From Linanthus parryae (taxonomy: Eukaryota; Streptophyta; Magnoliopsida; Ericales; Polemoniaceae), in assembly GCA_023055425.1 (NCBI GenBank), contig JALGPY010000001.1:109101057-109165056 (forward strand): DNA of 64,000 bases, written 5' to 3'. The first letter of the stretch is position 1; each line of letters opens with the position of its first letter. The translations under genes and the position numbers were made by a program. Below are positions 56,420 to 64,000 of this stretch, one piece after another. The notes under the pieces were generated by a model. It was given only the letters and a program-made list of their open reading frames with translations. It searched no databases and was not told the origin of the DNA.

Positions 56420-56800
56420 TATTAATGTGGAAAATAATATATATCTTCTAGTGGGCCAAGATCCATATTTCACCTCCACTTGATCCTGCTTTGGCAGGTC
56501 ACCCAAAATCTGGTTATTTAGGTATGAACAAATTCCAATTGCATCCAATGCAGCTCTTGGTTCAGTTGGACGAATAACTCCTTATTCTTTATCTGTACCA
56601 TAGATAAATTCCAATTGCCTTGCCTCAAAGCTTACAATCCTATTAAAATAGCTTAGTTGCGTTAAACCTCTTACTTCAGCAGTTGCTTTCTTGTGCCGTC
56701 GCGTCACATCATGATGAATCAAGTCGCCCTGATTTGGCAAGCCCGAACTCAATACACTTTGATCATGACGACTGCTGAGCAAGAGAAGGCAAAACGAAAT
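56420..56800 (-). other. Degenerate open frame of unknown origin
   Basis: One minus-strand frame stays open for about 110 codons apart from a single TAA (KE*GVIRP): LSSRHDQSVLSSGLPNQGDL, then RPTEPRAALDAIGICSYLNN and ILGDLPKQDQVEVKYGSW. I do not recognise it. It could be a relic exon or copia leader sequence. Confidence 0.25.
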
Positions 56801-57179
56801 ATTATCATTGAGGGTTTTTTCTTGTCATTTAATTTGTTGATCATATCCTAGCTCAAGTCCTTTCCTCTGCCACATGCCATTTAACAACCGTTAAAAAATC
56901 CTTCTAAAATATATGTGGATATGTTTATTCTCCCCCAAGACTCCGCTGATCTATCGAGGAGCGCGCAAGCTGGCCCAAACACCACAAATTTTTTTTTTCT
57001 TCTTTTATGATATTTTAGTCCGTGTGGAGATTCTTTTATTTCTTATCGTGAAAGCAATTTTACATATTATGTTAAACTTTTTAAACCAATTTACAAAAAC
57101 CAACAAATCCTCAATGAATGCATATGGAGACCATTGGGATTAGGATATCATATGTGAACTTTGAACAATATTATATCTT

Positions 57180-57273
57180 GCAAATGAGTGTTAGCTCAGT
57201 GGTAGAGCGTTTGAAGCCCCTGCATTAGGTCCCTGATTCGGACCCGTCAATATGATATAATAAAAAAAAAAAC
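57180..57273 (+). mobile_element. tRNA-derived SINE / retroposed tRNA
   Basis: An A-box TTAGCTCAGTGGTAGAGC lies at 57191-57208, a degenerate B-box GATTCGGACCC at 57235-57245, and the element ends in an A-rich tail. Flanked by a 10-bp direct repeat ATTATATCTT (57170-57179, 57274-57283). Only ~90 bp. The anticodon arm does not fold as a normal tRNA. Confidence 0.78.
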
Positions 57274-57283
57274 ATTATATCTT

Positions 57284-59050
57284 ACTGCCCTTGTTTAGGA
57301 CATCCATGACATAAGCAGTCTACTGTGGTATCTTTGGGATTGAATTCTGGTGATGGATCGGAACACCCTCTTGTGGAACATTATTTCCATATATAAACGA
57401 TGCATTTCATCACCACTAATTTGGTATTTTAACAATAAGCGAGATTCTCTTTTAATTTCTTATCCCAATTACGTGGACAATGCTAAAAAAATATGAGTAA
57501 ATTTTGAATAGTTAAATGTGGGAAAGATGAATATTTGTATGTTTTCAAAATGTACGTGACATTTTTCCTAAAAAATAAATACGTGAACTATAATTATTAG
57601 AATAGAAAACTAAGTGTACTACAAAGAAATTATATAGGTATATATACACACATTATCTACATTGAAAAGAGATATGTTCGTTCCATTTAGTTTGTGCCCT
57701 TAATTTATTTCGATTAAGTTCCATCTAATTACAATTAAGTTTCATCTACAAAATGACACTTGAGCAGTCGAGCTATGTCCGTGTTTAGTTCTTGCGCCTT
57801 CGCATTATTCCTATCGATTGATTCAGACATTCGTTATGTTATATTACTTAAATATATATTGCTTAAAGGATGTTGGTGAATGTGTAACATGTTACCAAAG
57901 GAAAATTAATAATGGTATACACTAGAAAGATGAATGTATGGTGGACATCATTTGATGCAATAAAATATATGGCAAATGTTTATTCATGCTTGAGAAATTA
58001 TTTTCGCTAGAACTTGGAAGTCTAATTGGTTGAAAGCCTGAAGAAATTTGGATCCAATATCATTATTTTTAAAATGTTGATTTAGATATACCTTAACAAT
58101 GTTCGCAAAATGCTTACAAATGTTGATATTCCGGCTCATCATCCAACATTAATATTTTAAAGTGTTAATTTATATATACTTTAGAAATCTTCGCAAAATG
58201 CTTACGAATGTTGATATTCCGGCTTAGTTGAGATAAATATTTGATTATAATGAATGCTCCATATACTTCATCTTATAGGATTAATTCCTAATTTCTCAGT
58301 AGTTTTCAATTGTTTCATCTGATATTAGAAACGATTTCCTCTAATCGGTCGATTGGATATATATATGTCCATTTGAGGATAATGATCAATGATGGGATTT
58401 AAACAAAAAAATTGAGCGCTCGTGCTATGAGATCTACTGAATGATCAACCGAACTCCTTATATACTCTCTCTGACTGAGCTTGATCCAATGAAGAAATAA
58501 CAAGTTAAAAAATCCGATACCTTCTAATATTTTAAACTTAGATACGAATGTTTGAAGATGGTGGATAAATAAGGAATATTAAGGTTGTATGAAAAAGTTG
58601 TGTCACTAGATATAGGATGTACCATCAGCTTGCTGAAACAACCCTGGAACCCCAGTTCCTTGCTAGTACAACCCAACGATAGTCCAAATGTGCATTTATT
58701 AATGATATGAGAAAATCCCCCAAAAAAGTTTGAAAGAAATAAAAGGACATTGTTCAAATTCAATGGAAAACTAGATGTGAAAGCCTACTAGCAGCAAATC
58801 TTAGCCTTCAGCTCACGTGTGCGCGTTCCCCTACCTTATTCTCGACATGCATATTTTAAAATAGCAAAAGCTGAACGCAGAAAACATTTGATCAGTAAAA
58901 ACTGAGTAAATTCAAACTACAACATGTAAAGCAAGAGTTTTGGCTAACAGAATATATGCAGGGATATTTGAATAACACAGGTGAATTATAAAAAGTAGGC
59001 GTTTCAACACATTAATAATTTGTTTAGCTGAAGCATATTATAACCCAACG
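57284..59050. other. AT-rich spacer
   Basis: No gene recognised. Contains a ~77-bp direct duplication (about 58060-58136 and 58148-58224) sharing CGCAAAATGCTTAC and TGTTGATATTCCGGCT. Confidence 0.55.
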
Positions 59051-61120
59051 TGTAACGAATGCCCACAGAGGTCACGATGCAATAAATAATAAATAGGGTA
59101 CCTATTGGGATATCACAAATTCCAAATCTCCCTAAAATAACTATGAGACCTCAAGTGTCGGCACCCTATACTGTAGTGACCTACACAGGCATAAGTAGTA
59201 CTCAATAGCTTTCACGCCTCCATATAGCCTCGCGATCGTATCATAGCAGTATATGTCAATCACAGGGGTCGGGTATGTAATCTCGTTTGGATTAGCAGCC
59301 GAGGGGAATCAACTCACGTGTGTCCCCGGCTGTAGCCTCCACGCACATCCTCTGTACATCGTCCCATTTCTATTATCGTTCATTATTCTTTCACAATTCA
59401 GAAGAGTGATGTTTGATTCAAAAGGCAGAGTAAAACACATTCTCCAAATCACGATTCACAATCCACCAGCAAAATACTTTGAGTATTGAAATATATAGCA
59501 GTTCATACTTTAGGAAAAGAAAGCACGCAAAGACACATTTTGAGAGTTCAAGGTGTTGCACGCATGAACTTACTTGGAAAGAGAGAGCCGTCACACGAAA
59601 GCAAGCACGAAACTCCTAGTATTCGTAGTATGGATCCTCCACAATTCACTGTCTATGAACTCAGTGTCTACAATAACAAGTAGTCATAATTAATATCCAC
59701 TAAAACGCCAATAGTGGATACAAAAACATATATGCACTGCATATAACCCCTTATTTAATTCCCCCAAAGTTGCTAAGGTGGAAAACGACTTTTATTTAAA
59801 ATATGATTTATAAAACTAAAGTTTATAAAAACATATCATACTAGAATCATATTTTTAATTTATAAGATAACCCCAAAAAATGTATTTTTAAGAGGAAGAA
59901 ATACTATAGTCCGGGGTTAACAATTATTATCAACAAATTTGTTAAAAGAAATATAAACATAAAGCATTTAATTAAATAGTAACCACAATATGAGTTTTAT
60001 TTTTGGTAAAGAACTACTTTTTCAGAAAAGACAACCAATACCCCTACTATTTCGATAAATGACATTAGGTACCCATACAGTTTGGTAAAATACACTTTTG
60101 AACCTCCCATATACATACACATACATATGCGTACACACCCACACAACCCAGAACCTCCATCACCCAAAAAAACTTTCACCATCAAATTTTCACCCAACTT
60201 CTCTATTCCAAAACTTCACGTTATAAAACATACCAAACCGCCATGTTCAAAACCAATTGCGATTCAAGAAAGCAAGGTGAATTTTTGAATTGAAAACAGA
60301 GGGTTCGGGGTTACCGAAAGGAGGAACGGGAGAAGTCGGCGGTGGCGATGGGAGCTTCCGGTTGCTGGGTGTGCCGAACAGTGAGGGCGACGGAGAGGAC
60401 GCTGGAGAGGGATGCGGTGCTGGGCTTTGGCTTTGCCGGATCTGGGTTCGCCTCGTCGGACCCGGGGCTTCGGTCTTGGGTTTGCTCGGCAAACCGAACG
60501 GGAAGAGCAAAGACAGATATTGAGAGCTTTGGGTGTTGGTGGTGTGAGATTTCTCCATGATTTTGAGGGTTTTTTTTATAACCCTTGATTGAAGAAACCG
60601 GTGACGATGAGGAGTGTTTCCGGGTTTATTTCAATTCCGAATTGGGTCATAATTATGGGTGAAATCGGTTTCCTTGGGGCAAAAGTATTGATGTTTGTCG
60701 AACTTGGAGTGGATTGGGGCAGTTTTTGGGTGAAGAGGAGGCTGTGGTGGCGGTGTTGTAGTTGGAGGCGGAGAAGAGCCTCCTGGTTCGTGAGGGTGAA
60801 GAAGATGACATGAGAAAATTTTCTATGTGGCGGGTGTATGAAAACTGCGGTGGTCGATACGTAATAAGATACTATTCGGCACGTATTAAACGTTCTACAA
60901 CACGTAATATATTTCACTAACTATTACACCTAACCAATTTAAACTTTACTAGTTAAATGTAGTGATCATAAAAGATAGTTTTCCTTATTAATATATATAA
61001 AAATAATATAAATATTTATAACATAAAAACCATTTAATAATAATAAAAAAATTACTTTTATAAATCCCCATAATGAACCAAAAACTTCTAAAAATACCCC
61101 CAAAATACTGGGATATTACA
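59051..61120 (-). repeat. Long LTR of a Del/Tekay-like Ty3 element
   Basis: Minus-strand start TGTAATATCCCAGTATTTTG, end CATTCGTTACA. Next to it on the internal side is AAGGGAGATGTGA, a PPT-like stretch, and a pol tail. Length ~2.07 kb. The proline-rich frame at 60247-60558 and its antisense frames lie inside the LTR and are taken as fortuitous. The partner LTR is not in the window. Confidence 0.65.
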
Positions 61121-61190
61121 TCACATCTCCCTTAAAACAAGCTTCGTCCCTGAAGCTTAAGGTAATTCCTCAATGCAGGTATGCAGTTCT
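61121..61190 (-). pseudogene. 3' tail of a Ty3 pol next to its PPT
   Basis: The minus strand reads AAGCTTCAGGGACGAAGCTT then GTTTTAAGGGAGATGTGATG. The pattern 'F.DEA.FKGG' before the LTR is what ends Del/Tekay elements. The rest of pol is gone. Confidence 0.5.
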
Positions 61191-61259
61191 AATACGCATG
61201 TAATAACAAGACATGGCGGGTAGTTAAATGCAGCTTTGTCCCTTAAAACGAGTGACGTC

Positions 61260-62687
61260 CCCGTCACTTGGTTCACGATCGATATGGGTTTACTGAGTCA
61301 CTAAAGCAGGTGTGTACGAGAGAATCCTGCAGAGAGAATTCAATATAAACCAAGAGTAGGGGATAGAAAGAACACAGGAAGAGTATGGTTGTGTGTAGGG
61401 AGAGAGTAAGACAATAGTATTGTATGAGAGAGAGACAAAATTTTGGCAGAGCTTCCGCGTATCTCAGGTGATTCGCCCTTGTATGGAAGGGTTAACGGTC
61501 CTATATATAACGGAGAATGTGACCGTTTTAGTGGGTTAATGCGCCCATTAATGGCGGCTTAATTAGCTTAACCACAACGGCACGTTCGTCCGCGTATATA
61601 GGGACCGTTACGGCACGTCGTCCGCGTATACCGGAACCGTTATGAGGTTGACCGGGTTTATGGAGCTCGTGCCATAAATCTCTCAAAGCAGTTACTAGGG
61701 GTCGCGCGCGGGCTTGATTGTCGCTCGCGCGCGACAGGACTTACTCTAGCCTCCAAACCACTAAGTCCCTACAAGTCCCGTGTGGTGGTATGCGAGGCCC
61801 CTGTCTTGCAGCCTCCACGTGGATCAGCGCGGGAGGTGATCCAGTGTGTGTGGAGCATAGCTAGGTGTGCTGGATGATCGCCACGTGGCTAAGATTTGCC
61901 TGTCTAGAAAGCACTATCTATTTTAGCCCCCTTTCTGCGCGTGGAGACGCATAGCCGGATAGGCTTCAATGCGCAGGAACCAATGTACGCGTCGCCGCCA
62001 TGCACCAATTCAAATACACGCAAATTCAGCCCCCGTGCGTGCCATTATGACCTAAAATCCCTAGAGTCGTGCCGTCTGTTCTTGTAGGGTTTTAGGCATG
62101 ACGTCAGCTTGTCCTGTGATTGCGCGATTCGACGGTGACAGTTCAATTCGACTACTGAAAGGACGCGACTCCTCATTGTTTTTGGATAAATACTATGTGC
62201 CCTCCATTGTTGCAAAGCATCACATCTCTTTCTAAAGTGAATGATACCCGGAAGCCTTCAAGAGCAAATTCAAGTGATTAATCATCAGTTCTTCCTTGTC
62301 AATCGTCTCCTTCAACTTGCTTCATCAAAACAAGCTTTACCAAAAACAAGGTTGGCTTTGCTCAATTCTATTTAATGTACTCAAATACTCTTTGAACTGT
62401 CTTGGATCTGTAAACCCATGGCTATTTGAAATATATCATTCATTGAGAACCGCAAAGAGGCTCTTTTTTTTTTTCTTAAACCCAGAACTGATCCAATCAC
62501 GAGGTTGTGACGATTTTGGATGCGGAACTTCTAAAATTCTAAGCAATATACGCAGATTCTGAACTTCTAAACCCAGAATTGACCCCAGACTATTCATCTT
62601 CTTTTTTGACAAAACATAATTGCTTCTTGAAGTTCAAACTGAAAGTGTGTATATTTCTCCCCCCTTTTTTCTTGCTCTTCCGCAGGA
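61260..62687. other. Non-coding region upstream of the mobile-domain gene
   Basis: No ORF of note. Contains a tandem ~37-bp repeat of CGGCACG...CGTCCGCGTATA (61579-61651), a GC-rich hairpin GTCGCGCGCG / CGCGCGCGAC (61701-61734), and just before the ATG a pyrimidine tract with TTCCGCAG that could be a splice acceptor. Could be an LTR plus leader of the element carrying the downstream gene; not proven. Confidence 0.4.
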
Positions 62688-64000
62688 ATGGCCAAGACAA
62701 AAGGATCCAAACCCATTAAAGAGGCCGAAGAAATACCTGATCTTCCCCAAACCTTGCGGCGGAAAGCCCCCTATTTGGGTGGAAAATATTTCTACCATGC
62801 GAGGGTTAAAGTGAAGAACCTACCGGCTCCTGTCTCCTCCGGAGAATTGCGGACATTGACCCCGCCTGTCAATGCAGCCATGCTAGATTTAATCGACTCC
62901 AAGGATATGATTAGGTTGGGAGTTGAAAATGGGTTTTTCCCCCATACCGCAATTTCTACCCAGGCGTTCGTCCAAAAATTAGACTTCATGGATGAGAGGA
63001 TCGACCACGTATTGACCCACCATGCCATCGCATTGAACAATGCTGGCATTTATTTCGCAGTTCGTGCTATGAAGGGTGCTGTCGTGAAGTTGGATCTGTC
63101 CATGCTTCTAAACCTCCTCTCTCGCTATTCGCCTGCGACTCATACCTTCCACTTTGCTGAGTTTGAGGCTGCTCCCACTCTGGAGGATGTGCACATGCTG
63201 TATGACCTTTCTCCTATTGGTGAAGTGGATCCTCTGAGCCCTTTGAGGACTGATCAAGAACTTGCCCTATACAAGCAGATGGAGGGATGCTTGTCCGAAG
63301 TAAAGAAGATCTCCACTCGGTGGACATCTTCGAAATTCTTCCTCATTGGCAGCTTGTGGATACATCTGCGAAGAACAACTGGGGAAAATGGGTGTAGTAC
63401 TTCTTTCGCGACTATGCGAATAGTAGTATCACCAAGAAACTTCTGGTCAAGAACCCAAATGCGAAAAATTATGTTAATGGGAAAGGATACCACTTAACCT
63501 TGTGTGGCTTCCTCTGTGCCTGGCTATCGAGGTATCTGATCGATGGTCATCCTCATGATGGTATGTTCTATCATGTCCTTCCCCTTGCTGTCAAGTTGGC
63601 CCTCGGCCAAAGAGTCGCACTTGGGCCTCTGGTCTTGGGCACTTTATACCACAGGCTGGACCAGTTGGTAGTGGCGGTCAAGGACTCTTGCGGTCGCCTT
63701 GATGTGCTGACTTATGTTAACATCGCATTCCTGAACATGTGGGTTTTTGAGCGATGGCCCTCCTATGCTCCTTTTCCTTCTAAGCCCAACAAGTGGTGTG
63801 TCCCAGGTGCGGAGGATGAACTTTCCAGTGGAAGAGTTGCTCGATGGTTTAGAACCAATCTTCCCAAGTGTACTTGGAGCCTGATATGCGATGACCGAAG
63901 CAAGTTTATGGCTAGGCCCTATGCCACGCGTATTGAGAATGTGCGATGGTTCCCAAAGCTGTATCCCGCCAGATCTCTTGCTTTTTCAGAAGAGCTCCTT
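62688..64000 (+). pseudogene. Plant mobile domain (PMD) protein, broken, 3'-partial
   Basis: Starts MAKTKGSKPIKEAEEIPDLP. The PMD begins around ATHTFHFAEFEAAPTLEDVH, matching the 'ThTFh...E.t.TLeDV' hallmark, with YDLSPIGEVDPL after it. A frameshift between about 63240 and 63320 moves the reading to HSVDIFEILPHWQLVD; an in-frame TAG lies at 63395-63397 (GKWV*YFFRDY). After that the frame is open to the window end with HVLPLAVKLALGQRVALGPL and LVLGTLYHRLDQ, again as expected for PMD. PMDs occur in transposon-linked genes and in MAIN/MAIL-type plant nuclear proteins. Its upstream context favours a mobile-element origin. Confidence 0.72.

Noticed and set aside
57191..57245. Functional tRNA gene
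   Set aside because: The A-box is good but the anticodon and T arms do not fold, and it has an A-rich tail with TSDs: a retroposed copy.
60247..60930. Proline-rich protein genes on both strands
   Set aside because: Low-complexity frames inside a probable Ty3 LTR, overlapping on both strands; no conserved domain.

Overview
The window is plant nuclear DNA, most likely from a eudicot. One multi-exon host gene is almost buried in transposable elements of nearly every plant class: Ty3 Athila-like and chromovirus elements, Ty1/copia, LINEs, a SINE-like tRNA retroposon, a Helitron, TIR/MITE elements and a CACTA end. No species can be named from the sequence. All coordinates, exon borders and target-site duplications (TSDs) were read by eye; no database search was run.

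Layout. 1-3 kb: an LTR end, a GATA microsatellite, a ~1.2 kb fold-back element (330-1535) and a broken LINE ORF1. 3.5-23 kb, minus strand: a host gene I do not recognise, with 14 coding exons that join into a 634-residue protein, plus a probable 5' UTR exon at 22.9-23.0 kb. It is built from five copies of a three-exon module (A, B, C) whose intron phases are the same wherever the intron is kept. Its introns hold a 225-bp Helitron, two MITE-like elements and a 5.7-kb LINE nested in an older LINE. 23-30 kb: a Tourist-like MITE, another MITE, a CACTA end, and hAT-like TIRs enclosing a degenerate LTR-type element with a Transposase_32-like gene.

30.4-49.4 kb: one complete Athila-like retrotransposon on the minus strand, with ~2.98-kb LTRs, a tRNA-Asp PBS and TSD ATGTA. 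It keeps only gag and protease. A 1.56-kb solo LTR (TSD CAAGC) sits in its interior, and a young, apparently intact chromovirus (603-bp LTRs, 1606-codon gag-pol, TSD GTATA) sits in its upstream LTR. 49.8-56.3 kb: a decayed copia element whose integrase is split by an inverted solo LTR of its own family (TSD CTGAA). 57.2 kb: a retroposed tRNA-like SINE. 59-61 kb: a long Ty3 LTR. 62.7-64 kb: a plant-mobile-domain gene, broken and cut by the window end.

The two most unusual observations are the five-fold A-B-C exon architecture of the host gene, and a recurring theme in which unrelated elements each carry their own clustered set of short palindromes.
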